Shown here: in pieces, positions 6,479 through 14,753 of the stretch
How positions within the stretch are numbered: the first letter of the stretch is position 1
How the letters are laid out: each line of letters opens with the position of its first letter
Notes under the pieces: model-generated
Seen by the model: the letters and a program-made list of their open reading frames with translations, nothing else
The model's database searches: none
What the model was told of the DNA's origin: nothing
Position numbers and translations under genes: made by a program
NCBI RefSeq assembly: GCF_001476285.1
Contig: NZ_LDRU01000008.1
Span: 1-35,756, forward strand
Direction: 5' to 3'
Origin: Microbacterium testaceum
GTDB lineage: Bacteria; Actinomycetota; Actinomycetes; Actinomycetales; Microbacteriaceae
DNA: 35,756 nucleotides

Positions 6479-8923
6479 TCAGCGGGCTCGACGCGTCCGC
6501 GCGCGGCGTCCGAGGACGAGCGCCGCCCCCAACGCCATCAGCGCGAGTGCGCCCCCGGCGAGAGCCGGGGCGAGCGTGGCGTCCGTGCCGGTCTGTGCGA
6601 GCCGACCGTCACCCGCGGGGACGGGAACCGGGGTCGGCGTGGCCGTGGCGGTGGGACTCGTCGTCGGGCCGGGCGTGGGCGTTGGCCCCGGCAGTGGGGG
6701 AGTGTCCACGGCGACGCTGACGACCGGGCCGTCCTGGGCGGCCCCTTCCGCGGTCGCGGTGACGGTGAGCGCCGTACCGGCGGGCAGGTCGCGGAAGGTG
6801 GTGGCATCCACTCCCTCCGCGAGGTCGGCGGTGGCCAGGACGTCGCTCCCCGAGAGCACCTGCACGGTCGTTCCGGTCGAACCCTTGGCGTTGGTCCACG
6901 ACACCGCGAGCGAGGTGGGCGACAGGGCGGTGGCCTGCAGGTCGGTGACGGGGCGCGCCGGGAGCGCCGTCAGCAGGGCGTGCGCGTCGATGAGGCCGGC
7001 ACCGAACAGCTGCTGGTCCGTGACCGACGAGGACGTGGGGTTCTTCAGGGGACCGGCCGTCGCGAACGCGGTGCGCGCGATGTCGGCGGCGGACTCCTGC
7101 GGCGCGTACTCGAGGGCGAGCGCGTGCACCGCGGCCGCGGTGGGTGCCGCCGCGGAGGTGCCGAAGAAGTACCAGTCGTCGTCCAGCGAGGGCACTCGCT
7201 GCGCGAAGAAACTCGTGCGGATGCCGTCGACCGATGCGATCTGCGGACCCATCACCCGCAGCGGCTCGGGGTAGGCGGGCGACACGACGGGCGTTCCGTC
7301 GACGAACCGGACCGGTTCGAAGAGCAGGGTGGTGTCGCCGGCCGAGGTGAAGCGTTCCGGGACGTCGGGTTCGAGGCTGAAGGCCGCCGCCACGCCGATG
7401 CCGGAACCGTCGGCGGGGTGGCCGACCGAGGTGAGACCCACGACATCGTCGCCCTGGGAACGGTCGTACTCGATCGCGGACAGGCCGGGACTCCAGAACG
7501 CCATCGAGAGCGCGGGCGTGGAGGTCGATCCCGTCGAGGTGTCGCGGAGCACCACCACGTCGAGATCGCCGGCCGCGACGACGTCCGTCGCCGTGGTGTA
7601 CACGGTCGGCGTGATGCCGTCGAGATAGGACTCGCTGACGAGCTTCTCGTCGACGTAGAGCTGCGGCACCAGGGCCGTGGTGAGCCCGAACAGCGGATCA
7701 CCCCACTGCGCGACGATGCTCGGTACGCCGTCCTCGGGGAAGGTCGCCGTGTCCGTGGCATCCTGGGCGGCCGACGGGTCGAAGTCCAGGCAGTCGTAGC
7801 TGGTCATCCCTTCGGGCGGCGTGACCCAGCTCGGGCAGTCCATGGGGCGGTAGGCGGGGGTCCGCCAACCGTTGATCTGCAGTCCCGCGCTCTCGGTGCC
7901 CTTCGCGCCGATCTCCGAGCCGTTCCCGGCTGCGGTGTAGTACGCGACTCCGCGCGACTGCACCTGGGTGATCGCCGTCGAGATCCAGCCCTGCTGGTAC
8001 AGAGGTTCCTCGCTCCAGCCGATGTCATCGACGATGACGGTCGCCCCCGCATCCGCGAGAGCCACGATGCCCTTCGCCATGTCCTGAGAGCTGCGCCAGC
8101 CGGTGTAGAAGACGATGCGGGCGCCCGGAGCGATGCCGTGGACGAGTTGGGCCATCGCCCGTCCCTCGTCCCCGCCGCCCTCGTCGGGCTCGATGTCGGA
8201 GAGGACCGTGACGGGCGTCTCGTACCCGCACGGGTTGCCCGGGCCGGGGAGCAGACCCGCCTTCACGTCCTCGTCGGGAGTCGTCTCGGCGTCCGGCGCG
8301 GCATCGTACGAGTCGGAGAGGATGCCGATGGTCACGCCCGTGCCGTCGACGCCGAAGTCCTTGCGCGCGTCGGCGGTGTGCAGGGGCGCGTCGGCCGTGC
8401 TCGGGAAGGTGCGACAGGCCTTCTCAGCCACCCCGCGCTGTTGCGCGGAGGGGATGTCGTCGACCGCCGGCGGGACGACGGGGATGGCGACCGGCTGCAC
8501 GACGGGGGTGACTGCACGGATACCGTCGAGGGCGCGCAGTTCCGCGAGGGCGTCCGGGGCGACCCACGCCGTCGCCGAGGATGTCAGTTCCTGCACGCTC
8601 ACGATCTCGGCGAGCCCGCCGACCGCGTCGAGCTGCGCGGTGCCGGGGCTGCGCTCGAACGTGATGGTGACGGAGAGGCGGCCCGCGTCGTCGAAGCGGA
8701 GCGAGCCGCGGCCCGAGCCCGGCGTGCCGACCGCCGAGGTGATGGCATCCGGAGAGTCGGCCCCGGCTTCGACGGCTTTCACGACCGCATGGGTCAGCGT
8801 GAGAGCCGCCGGGATGTCCGTGGTGTCGGGTGTGCTCGGCTGGGCCGAGGCGGGCAGTGCGGCGGTGCTCAGTGAGCAGATCACGGCAGCGGTGATCGCC
8901 ACCGCGCGGAATGCGCGATTCAT
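6479..8923 (-). CDS. Secreted S8-like peptidase with fibronectin-III-like domain and LAQTG wall anchor
   Basis: The 814-residue protein starts with a signal peptide (about 1-27, cleavage near ALPASA-QP). The subtilase core begins near residue 192: an Asp in GILSDSYD (about D204), an oxyanion Asn in AAGNG (about N334), and a Ser in GTSAAAP (about S590). The usual HGTHVAG motif is absent; the corresponding place reads GDEGRAMAQLVHGIAPGA (about 251-267), as in a subgroup of bacterial S8-like proteins. A roughly 250-residue insertion separates the Asn and Ser motifs. It ends with a fibronectin-III-like domain, a Pro/Thr spacer, LAQTG (about 775-779), a hydrophobic helix and a basic tail. LAxTG is the class E sortase signal of high-GC actinobacteria. 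The substrate is unknown. Confidence 0.85.
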   Translation of the reverse strand: MNRAFRAVAITAAVICSLSTAALPASAQPSTPDTTDIPAALTLTHAVVKAVEAGADSPDAITSAVGTPGSGRGSLRFDDAGRLSVTITFERSPGTAQLDAVGGLAEIVSVQELTSSATAWVAPDALAELRALDGIRAVTPVVQPVAIPVVPPAVDDIPSAQQRGVAEKACRTFPSTADAPLHTADARKDFGVDGTGVTIGILSDSYDAAPDAETTPDEDVKAGLLPGPGNPCGYETPVTVLSDIEPDEGGGDEGRAMAQLVHGIAPGARIVFYTGWRSSQDMAKGIVALADAGATVIVDDIGWSEEPLYQQGWISTAITQVQSRGVAYYTAAGNGSEIGAKGTESAGLQINGWRTPAYRPMDCPSWVTPPEGMTSYDCLDFDPSAAQDATDTATFPEDGVPSIVAQWGDPLFGLTTALVPQLYVDEKLVSESYLDGITPTVYTTATDVVAAGDLDVVVLRDTSTGSTSTPALSMAFWSPGLSAIEYDRSQGDDVVGLTSVGHPADGSGIGVAAAFSLEPDVPERFTSAGDTTLLFEPVRFVDGTPVVSPAYPEPLRVMGPQIASVDGIRTSFFAQRVPSLDDDWYFFGTSAAAPTAAAVHALALEYAPQESAADIARTAFATAGPLKNPTSSSVTDQQLFGAGLIDAHALLTALPARPVTDLQATALSPTSLAVSWTNAKGSTGTTVQVLSGSDVLATADLAEGVDATTFRDLPAGTALTVTATAEGAAQDGPVVSVAVDTPPLPGPTPTPGPTTSPTATATPTPVPVPAGDGRLAQTGTDATLAPALAGGALALMALGAALVLGRRARTRRAR

Positions 8924-9034
8924 CGTTGTTCGTCGTCCCCCAGTTTTCGGTCAGTGTAGGGGGCGAGATGCGGCGAGCGCGAGAAGAATCTTCTCGGCCG
9001 ATCAGACCGGGTTCGCACGGGTTGCGGGAAAGCA

Positions 9035-9066
9035 GAAGGCCCCGGATCGATCGATCCGGGGCCTTC
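9035..9066. terminator. Perfect palindrome, terminator of the initiator tRNA
   Basis: This is a 32-bp perfect palindrome (GAAGGCCCCGGATCGA and its complement) starting 6 bases beyond the tRNA 3' end. On the minus strand it is followed by TGCTTTC. It is best explained as the tRNA transcript terminator; it may also block transcripts from the right entering the subtilase promoter region. Confidence 0.7.
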
Positions 9067-9072
9067 ATTTTG

Positions 9073-9146
9073 TTGCGGGGACAGGATTTGAACCTGCGAC
9101 CTCTGGGTTATGAGCCCAGCGAGCTACCGAGCTGCTCCACCCCGCG
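9073..9146 (-). tRNA. tRNA-fMet (initiator), anticodon CAT
   Basis: A full cloverleaf can be folded from the minus strand. It starts CGCGGGGTGGAGCAG, has anticodon loop CTCATAA, and has T-arm GGTTCAAATCC. Initiator features are visible: an unpaired C1-A72 at the acceptor end and a stem with three consecutive G-C pairs (CTGGG/CCCAG) next to the anticodon loop. The 3' CCA is not encoded (CAA follows the discriminator A). A palindromic terminator follows. Confidence 0.95.
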
Positions 9147-9229
9147 GCACAAGAGAAAACATTACGCCGAGATGAACGATGGCGCAAATCCGCGCACACC
9201 GCCCGGGAGTGTCGCGGCAGAATGGCCCG

Positions 9230-9727
9230 GTGAGCAGCATCATCGACGATCGCGACGACGGCCGCCCCGAGAGTCCCGCGCAGCGCGCCGACCGCAACTG
9301 GACCGACGTCCTCCAGGAGCTTCGCGTGCTGCAGACGGGAACCCAGATCCTCACCGGGTTCCTTCTCGCGCTCGCGTTCCAGCCGGCCTTCGGTGACCTC
9401 GACGCGGGCTGGCGTGCGTTCTACCTCGGCCTGGTCGCTCTCTCCGCGCTGAGCGCGGTCGTCGCTCTCGCCCCCGTGGCCCTGCACCGCGCCGTCTTCC
9501 GGCTGGGCATCAAGCCCTCCGTCGTGCGCTTCGGCCATCGCGCGCTGCGCGCCGCTCTGGTGCTCGTCTCGTTGCTGCTCACCGGCGTGGTCGCGTTCGT
9601 CTTCGGTGTCGTGGTCGGCGGAGGAGCCGCCGTCGCGGGTGCGGTCGTCCTCGCGGTGACGATCCTCGTACTGTGGGTGGTGGTGCCGGCGATCCTCCGT
9701 CACCGCGGGCGAAAGGATGACGAGTGA
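9230..9727 (+). CDS. Small membrane protein, DUF6328-like
   Basis: This 165-residue protein has a charged N-terminus followed by RNWTDVLQELRVLQTGTQILTGFLLALAFQ and about four hydrophobic helices ending near residue 155. The LRVLQTGTQILTGFLL block resembles the DUF6328 family of actinobacterial membrane proteins, whose function is unknown. The GTG at 9230 is chosen because CAGAAT ends 6 bases before it, a leaderless-type start; an ATG at 9179 would add 17 residues unlike the family. Its stop overlaps the GTG of the downstream amidase (GTGA), so the two are co-translated. Confidence 0.75.
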   Translation: MSSIIDDRDDGRPESPAQRADRNWTDVLQELRVLQTGTQILTGFLLALAFQPAFGDLDAGWRAFYLGLVALSALSAVVALAPVALHRAVFRLGIKPSVVRFGHRALRAALVLVSLLLTGVVAFVFGVVVGGGAAVAGAVVLAVTILVLWVVVPAILRHRGRKDDE

Positions 9728-10530
9728 CAGACCGCCGATTCGGACTTGCCGTCGCGCAGTTCGCCCCCAGCGCTTCCCGTGAGTCGAACCTCTCGGCGAT
9801 CGAGGAGGCTGTCCAGGCGGCCGTCGCGCGGGGCGCGCAGCTGGTCGTCTTCCCGGAGTACTCGAGCTACTTCGTCGACCCCTTCGACGACACCCTCGTG
9901 CAGAACGCCGAGGATCTCGACGGACCCTTCACTGCCGCGCTGCAGTCCCTCGCGGCGCGACACGGCATCGTCGTCGTGGCGGGTCTCCTCGAGCGGGCCG
10001 ATGACGGCCGGCGCGTGCGCAACACCGTCGTGGCGGTGGCGGGGGATGGCATCCGGTCCGTCTACCGCAAGCTGCACCTGTACGACGCGTTCGGTCAGCG
10101 CGAGTCGGACTGGGTCGCGCCGGGCGAGATCGCTCCACCCGACACCTTCGAGGTCGACGGACTGCGATTCGGTCTGATGACCTGTTACGACCTGCGCTTC
10201 CCCGAGGTCGCGCGCACCCTCGCGGACGCCCACGTCGATGTGGCTCTGGTTCCGGCGGAGTGGGTTCGTGGTCCTCTCAAGGAGGATCACTGGCGCACGC
10301 TCGTCCAGGCGCGCGCGATCGAGAACACCTTCTTCGTCGCGGGGGCGGATCATCCGCCGCCGCTGGGCGTCGGGCATTCGATGATCGTCGACCCGCAGGG
10401 TGTCGTCCTCGCGGCGGTGGGCACGACGACCGACGTCACGGTCGCTCACATCGATCCAAATGCCATCGCCCGCGTACGCCGGGTGAATCCCGCGCTCGAC
10501 CTGCGACGTTTCCGGGTGACTCCGCGCTGA
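9724..10530 (+). CDS. Carbon-nitrogen hydrolase (nitrilase superfamily amidase)
   Basis: The 268-residue protein carries the Glu-Lys-Cys triad of the nitrilase superfamily: E45 in VVFPEYSS, K116 in YRKLHLYD and C154 in MTCYDLRFPE. The second glutamate region (KEDHWRTLVQARAIEN) is also present. The FxLMTCYDLRFPE pattern is typical of the Nit1/Nit2 branch, which hydrolyses deaminated glutathione or omega-amides, so metabolite repair is a reasonable guess. It starts with GTG overlapping the stop of the upstream membrane protein. Confidence 0.88.
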   Translation: MTDRRFGLAVAQFAPSASRESNLSAIEEAVQAAVARGAQLVVFPEYSSYFVDPFDDTLVQNAEDLDGPFTAALQSLAARHGIVVVAGLLERADDGRRVRNTVVAVAGDGIRSVYRKLHLYDAFGQRESDWVAPGEIAPPDTFEVDGLRFGLMTCYDLRFPEVARTLADAHVDVALVPAEWVRGPLKEDHWRTLVQARAIENTFFVAGADHPPPLGVGHSMIVDPQGVVLAAVGTTTDVTVAHIDPNAIARVRRVNPALDLRRFRVTPR

Positions 10531-10603
10531 CGGTTCGTCTCGGCTGCGCACCGTTTTGCGCCGTTTCGATGCCGTCGGCCGTCAGATGACGCAAGCTGGA
10601 AGA

Positions 10604-10900
10604 ATGACCGGTCTCGCGTTGGACTATCCCTGGATGACGTACATGGGCGAGCTCGGGGCGAATCTGCGCGCGGCGCGCCTCGCCACGGGGCTCACTCAGG
10701 AAGACGTCGCCGTGCGCGCGCGCATCTCGCTCTTCACGTACCAGAAGCTCGAGAAGGGCGAGTCCAACCCCGGGACGCCCGCCAATCCGCGTCTGCAGAC
10801 GCTGCTGGCGCTGTCGGCGGTGCTCGAGGTCTCGATTCAGGACCTCGTGCCCGACCTCGACCGAATCCGCGAGGGCGAGCCGGGGCCGAGCGACGTCTAG
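10604..10900 (+). CDS. XRE-family helix-turn-helix regulator
   Basis: This 98-residue DNA-binding protein has an HTH at about 15-70 (ANLRAARLATGLTQEDVAVRARISLFTYQKLEKGESNPG). The LxxARxxxGLTQEDVA opening is typical of Cro/C1-type repressors. There is no extra sensor domain. The ATG at 10604 is preceded by CAAGCT and 6 bases (leaderless-type spacing) that also contain a GGAAG site; an upstream ATG at 10556 gives an unconserved extension. Its TAG stop shares bases with the stop codon of the convergent gene. Targets are unknown; the 20-bp palindrome at 11651 is one candidate site. Confidence 0.8.
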   Translation: MTGLALDYPWMTYMGELGANLRAARLATGLTQEDVAVRARISLFTYQKLEKGESNPGTPANPRLQTLLALSAVLEVSIQDLVPDLDRIREGEPGPSDV

Positions 10901-11226
10901 GGGAGGTCGTCCAACAGGGCGGTCACCGCGCGCATCAACCGCTTCGTCGTCTCGATGCTGAGCACCGTGGACTGCCGCGCGAACTGATCGGAACCGAACC
11001 ACACCCACGTCTCGCCGCGGGTCTGCTCCAGTCCGATCGTGATCTCGGTGACGCCGATCGCGTGGATGTCGCCGTTCGGGTGAAGGCTGCGCTCGACGCC
11101 GGGGACGGTGATGCCTTCGCTGCGGTGCGAGACGTCGGCCGCCGCATGGTCTTCGTGCTCGCCCGCGCACCAGGAGGGGCACGGGGATGACGGTTTCAGC
11201 GCGCGTGGCGGGTCGGGCCAGCTCAT
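10897..11226 (-). CDS. Small protein of unknown function (possibly DUF6907-like)
   Basis: The 109-residue soluble protein begins MSWPDPPRA and has a CPSWCAGEHEDH segment, with two cysteines and two histidines that could bind metal. The C-terminal half, DIHAIGVTEITIGLEQTRGETWVWFGSD, is mixed alpha/beta. The layout recalls the DUF6907 family of actinobacterial proteins, but I am unsure. GAGGAAG lies 7 bases before the ATG. The stop codon lies in the CTAG shared with the convergent XRE gene. Confidence 0.65.
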   Translation of the reverse strand: MSWPDPPRALKPSSPCPSWCAGEHEDHAAADVSHRSEGITVPGVERSLHPNGDIHAIGVTEITIGLEQTRGETWVWFGSDQFARQSTVLSIETTKRLMRAVTALLDDLP

Positions 11227-11347
11227 GGGTGTCTTCCTCGTGACGATCGTGCAGGGACGTCCTCGACGATAGGAGCCGTACGCGTCCCTCGAGCGAGGCG
11301 CGAGCCACCCGTTCCGGTGGTTGACGTCGAGAGAAGGCGCGGCCCGG

Positions 11348-11584
11348 TCAGGGGAGTTCGCTCGACGGCTGGATGCGCTGCACGTACCGGATCAGCGAGA
11401 TGGGCCGGGCGGATCGCCACCCCGACCGGGTGAGTGCCATCGTGTACCCCTCCGCGCGCAGCTGCATCGCCGTCTCGGGTGTGAGCAGCGTCCGTCCCGG
11501 CACCTTCGTCCACCGCAGCGCTGTCCCGTAGACATGCGTGATGCGGGGCGGGCGCGATTCGAGCGGGTGTCGCGGGCGTGGCAT
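11348..11584 (-). CDS. Small basic protein of unknown function
   Basis: The 78-residue predicted protein has a GGGGAG ribosome-binding site 4 bases before the ATG at 11584. It is rich in Arg and Pro at the start, with a central LTPETAMQLRAEGY that looks helical. No transmembrane segment or known motif is seen. A longer in-frame start at 11665 overlaps the upstream palindrome and is less likely. It may be a genuine lineage-specific gene; the ribosome-binding site and compositional match to neighbours are the only support. Confidence 0.5.
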   Translation of the reverse strand: MPRPRHPLESRPPRITHVYGTALRWTKVPGRTLLTPETAMQLRAEGYTMALTRSGWRSARPISLIRYVQRIQPSSELP

Positions 11585-11650
11585 GAAACTCCCCGGTGGC
11601 TGGGCGACGGGAGTCGCGGGCGCGATCGCCGGCTTGCGATCACTCGAACA

Positions 11651-11670
11651 ATACCATGCATACATGGTAT
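11651..11670. promoter_or_regulatory. 20-bp perfect palindromic operator candidate
   Basis: ATACCATG-CATA-CATGGTAT has perfect 8-base arms. It is AT-rich (60%) in a surrounding of about 70% GC. It lies 67 bases upstream of the small basic gene and 50 bases beyond the end of the aminotransferase gene, a good position for an operator of the small gene. Confidence 0.5.
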
Positions 11671-11719
11671 GTCGCCGGTGTCACGGCGAGTTCTCCGCCG
11701 CGTGTCACGCGTCGGCCGG

Positions 11720-12925
11720 TCAGGCTCCCGACAGGCTCGCCAGGCGTTCCGCTGCGTCGCTCAGCACCTCGACGCGTTTGCATGCGGCGAAGCGCACGAG
11801 GGTCGCATAGCGATCACGCCGAGCGGGGGAGACGAACGCGGTCAGAGGAATGCCGACCACCCCGGCGCGGGCGGGCAGCTCCCGACAGAACGTTCCTGCA
11901 TCCGTCGCGCCGAGCGGAGCGGCATCCACGACCGTGAAGTACGAGCCCCCCGGAGACGACACGTCGAAACCGGCTGCGCGGAGTCCGGTGCCCAGCACCT
12001 TCGCCTTTGCGGCCATCGTCGCGGCCACGGAGGCGAAGAACGCGTCGGGCAGTCGCAGGCCGGCTGCGATCGCCGGTTGGAACGGCGAGCCGCCGACGTA
12101 GGTGAGGAACTGCTTGACGGCCAGCACCGCGGTGACCAGTTCGGCGGGACCCGTCACCCATCCGGTCTTCCATCCGGTGAGCGAGAACGTCTTACCGGCG
12201 GAGGAGATCGAGAGCGTCCGCTCCGCGGCGCCGGGCAGCGTCGCGATCGGAACGTGCGGTCCGTCGAACACGAGGTGCTCGTACACCTCGTCGGTGACGA
12301 TGATCGCGTCGTGGAGGTGGGCGAGGCGCACGACCTCGTCGAGCACCTCTCGAGAGAACACCGTGCCCGTCGGGTTGTGAGGGTCGTTGACGAGGATCAC
12401 CCGCGTCCGGTCGTTGACGGCGGATGCCAGGTCGTCGAGGTCGGGCTGGAAGTCGGGCCAGCGCAGCGGGACGCCGACGAGCCGCGCACCGGCGAGCGCG
12501 ACGCTCGCGGCGTACGAGTCGTAGTACGGCTCGAACACCACGACCTCGTCGTCGGGCCCGTCGATGAGGGCGAGAAGCGTCGCCGCGAGCGCCTCGGTCG
12601 CCCCGACCGTCACCAGCACCTCGCGCGCGGGATCGAGCTCGAGACCGTAGAAGCGCTTCTGGTGCTCGGCGATCGCGGTCAGCAGCTCGGGGAAACCGCG
12701 CCCCGGGGCGTACTGGTTGACCCCGTCGGCGATGGCGCGCCGCGCGGCCTCGAGGACGACCTCGGGGCCGTCCTCGTCCGGGAATCCCTGGCCGAGGTTG
12801 ATCGCGCCGGTCGAGGTCGCCAGGGCGGTCATCTCGGCGAAGATCGTGGGGACGGCTCGGCCGTCGGCGGCGAGGAGACCGGCTCCTCGGGCGGTGCGCT
12901 GCCAGGCGCCGGGGATGGTGTTCAT
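11720..12925 (-). CDS. PLP-dependent class I/II aminotransferase
   Basis: The 401-residue fold-type I aminotransferase has NQYAPGRGFPELL, the HNPTG motif (about N184), TDEVYEHL (D212, Y215) and the PLP-lysine in SSAGKTFSLTGWKTGW (about K245). The opening INLGQGFPDEDGP resembles DapC (N-succinyldiaminopimelate aminotransferase), methionine and kynurenine aminotransferase-like members. Substrate cannot be fixed from sequence; no biosynthetic neighbours help. The ATG at 12925 matches the usual family N-terminus; an upstream ATG at 12988 is possible but poorly supported. Confidence 0.88.
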   Translation of the reverse strand: MNTIPGAWQRTARGAGLLAADGRAVPTIFAEMTALATSTGAINLGQGFPDEDGPEVVLEAARRAIADGVNQYAPGRGFPELLTAIAEHQKRFYGLELDPAREVLVTVGATEALAATLLALIDGPDDEVVVFEPYYDSYAASVALAGARLVGVPLRWPDFQPDLDDLASAVNDRTRVILVNDPHNPTGTVFSREVLDEVVRLAHLHDAIIVTDEVYEHLVFDGPHVPIATLPGAAERTLSISSAGKTFSLTGWKTGWVTGPAELVTAVLAVKQFLTYVGGSPFQPAIAAGLRLPDAFFASVAATMAAKAKVLGTGLRAAGFDVSSPGGSYFTVVDAAPLGATDAGTFCRELPARAGVVGIPLTAFVSPARRDRYATLVRFAACKRVEVLSDAAERLASLSGA

Positions 12926-13097
12926 CGGGGAAGTGCCTTCGAAGGGGTGCGTGGGCCGGAGGGCCGATAGGTTCTCACCGTAGGCCATCGGCCTTGCGGG
13001 GCGTTGGTGTGAGACCCATAGAGGCGGCTCACCCGCGTCATAGGCAGCGCACAGCATTCGGGGTCATCGTTGAAGCGCCTGGAAGAAGGAGCATCAC

Positions 13098-14711
13098 ATG
13101 AGCGACAACACGGACAACCGTCCCGAGGGTAACGACATCAGCTCGAACACCGACGCGACCGCGCAGAACGCCGTGCCCGCGTCGCAGAACACCGACCACA
13201 CCGCGACCGGGAACGCGAGCGACGCCGCCGCCACCCCCGGCGCCGTTCCGCCCGTGCCGACGCGTTCGCCCGCCGCCGCCGCGGCCGCGTGGCCGCCGCC
13301 GGCGCACAACCCCGCCGCGGGGACGCACGCGTCCGGTTCCACCCACGACGGGGCCACCCGCCCGCAGGCCTACGCCGCCGCGCCGTCGGGCGCGACCGGC
13401 CCCACCGGCCACGCGTTCGGCCCGGCCGCGGGCGGTCACGACTCGCACGGACAGCACCCCACGCTGAACCTCGGCGGGACGCCGACCGCCACGCAGCCGC
13501 GCAAGAAGAGCTCGGCCCCCAAGGTCGCCGCTCTCCTCGTCGCCGCAGCCCTGGTCGGCGGCGGCGCGGGCCTCGGTGGCACGTACGCCGGTCTGTCGCT
13601 GTGGGGCGGGTCGAACTCGGCCGCCGTCGCGGGTCCGACGGCCGTGACGGTCAACAACCCCGAAGACGTCAACAACACCACCGCTGTCGCGGCCAAGGTC
13701 GTGCCGAGCGTCGTGACGATCCAAGCGATGGAGGGCCAGACCGGCGACACCGGCTCGGGCGTGATCCTGAGCAAGGACGGCTACATCCTCACCAACAACC
13801 ACGTCGTGACCATCGGCGGCAAGTCCGCCAACCCGACCGTGTCGGTCACCACGTCGGACGGACGCGTCTTCTCCGCGAAGATCGTCGGCACCGATCCGAC
13901 CTACGACCTCGCGGTGATCAAGGTCGACAACGCCTCGAACCTCACCCCGATCGAGTGGGCGGACTCGTCGCAGCTCAACGTCGGTGACAACGTCTCGGCG
14001 GTCGGCGCTCCGCTCGACCTGCCCAACACGGTCACCACGGGAATCGTCAGCGCGCTGAACCGTTCGATCCTCGTCGCCTCGTCGGCCGCCCCGAAGGACG
14101 GCACCGAGTCGGAGGACGGTTCGGGCTCGGGCGGCAACCAGAACCCGTTCTACTTCGACTTCGGCGATGGACAGCAGAGCCAGCAGCAGGCGACCGACTC
14201 CATCAAGATCGCCGTCATCCAGACGGATGCCGCGATCAACCCCGGCAACTCCGGTGGCGCGCTCGTCGACGACGAAGGCAAGCTGATCGGCATCAACGTC
14301 GCCATCGCCAATGCCGGTGGATCGTCGTCCGGCGGTCAGTCGGGCAACATCGGCGTGGGCTTCGCGATCCCGTCGGACATCGCCAAGCGCATCTCGCAGG
14401 ACATCATCGACAACGGCGCCGCCACGCACGGTCTGCTCGGCGCCAACGTCCAGGATGCCGGCAGCATGCAGGGCGCGACCACCACGGGCGCCTACGTCGC
14501 GGTCGCGGTCGACGGCGGTGCCGCTCAGGCCGCGGGCCTGCAGAAGGGCGACATCGTGACCAAGTTCAACGGCGTCCCGATCACCAACTCCGCCGACCTG
14601 ACCGCACAGGTGCGGGCGCTCGCCGCCGGGACCAAGGCCGAGATCACCTACGTCCGCAACGGGCAGGAGAAGACCGCCGAGGTCACCCTCGGGCAGATGC
14701 CCACCAACTGA
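13098..14711 (+). CDS. HtrA/DegP-like membrane-anchored serine protease with PDZ domain
   Basis: This 537-residue envelope quality-control protease starts with a roughly 140-residue disordered Ala/Pro/Thr/Asn-rich cytoplasmic region. One transmembrane helix follows (about 143-168), then a trypsin-like domain with triad H235 (NNHVV), D270 (YDLAVIK) and S385 (GNSGGAL), and a C-terminal PDZ domain from about residue 440. An acidic, Gly/Gln-rich loop (about 330-360) interrupts the protease domain. AGAAGGAG precedes the ATG by 7 bases. It is divergent from the aminotransferase gene. Confidence 0.93.
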   Translation: MSDNTDNRPEGNDISSNTDATAQNAVPASQNTDHTATGNASDAAATPGAVPPVPTRSPAAAAAAWPPPAHNPAAGTHASGSTHDGATRPQAYAAAPSGATGPTGHAFGPAAGGHDSHGQHPTLNLGGTPTATQPRKKSSAPKVAALLVAAALVGGGAGLGGTYAGLSLWGGSNSAAVAGPTAVTVNNPEDVNNTTAVAAKVVPSVVTIQAMEGQTGDTGSGVILSKDGYILTNNHVVTIGGKSANPTVSVTTSDGRVFSAKIVGTDPTYDLAVIKVDNASNLTPIEWADSSQLNVGDNVSAVGAPLDLPNTVTTGIVSALNRSILVASSAAPKDGTESEDGSGSGGNQNPFYFDFGDGQQSQQQATDSIKIAVIQTDAAINPGNSGGALVDDEGKLIGINVAIANAGGSSSGGQSGNIGVGFAIPSDIAKRISQDIIDNGAATHGLLGANVQDAGSMQGATTTGAYVAVAVDGGAAQAAGLQKGDIVTKFNGVPITNSADLTAQVRALAAGTKAEITYVRNGQEKTAEVTLGQMPTN

Positions 14712-14730
14712 CGCCCCGGCGTCGGACGCC

Positions 14731-14753
14731 ACCCCGCGATAGGCTCGCGGGGT
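14731..14753. terminator. Hairpin overlapping a leaderless promoter hexamer
   Basis: ACCCCGCG (14731-14738) pairs perfectly with CGCGGGGT (14746-14753), with loop ATAGGCT. It lies 19 bases beyond the htrA stop and includes both the TAGGCT hexamer (14740-14745) and the first bases of the next gene. It could terminate htrA transcription while the same DNA starts the glycerophosphotransferase transcript. Confidence 0.5.

Noticed and set aside
6161..8875. Long plus-strand open frame of 904 codons
   Set aside because: It lies antisense to the subtilase gene, is Gly/Arg-rich with no domain, and is explained by the lack of stop codons in GC-rich antisense frames.
8911..9396. Open frame across the tRNA with an RGQDLNLRPLGYEPS peptide
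   Set aside because: This peptide is the usual false translation of a tRNA gene.
12962..12993. GGCCGAT...ATCGGCC inverted repeat between aminotransferase and htrA
   Set aside because: Only 7-base GC-rich arms with an 18-base spacer; too likely by chance in this composition to call an operator.
13038..14732. Minus-strand open frame of 564 codons
   Set aside because: Antisense to the well-supported htrA gene; Arg/Gly/Val/Asp-rich composition typical of shadows.
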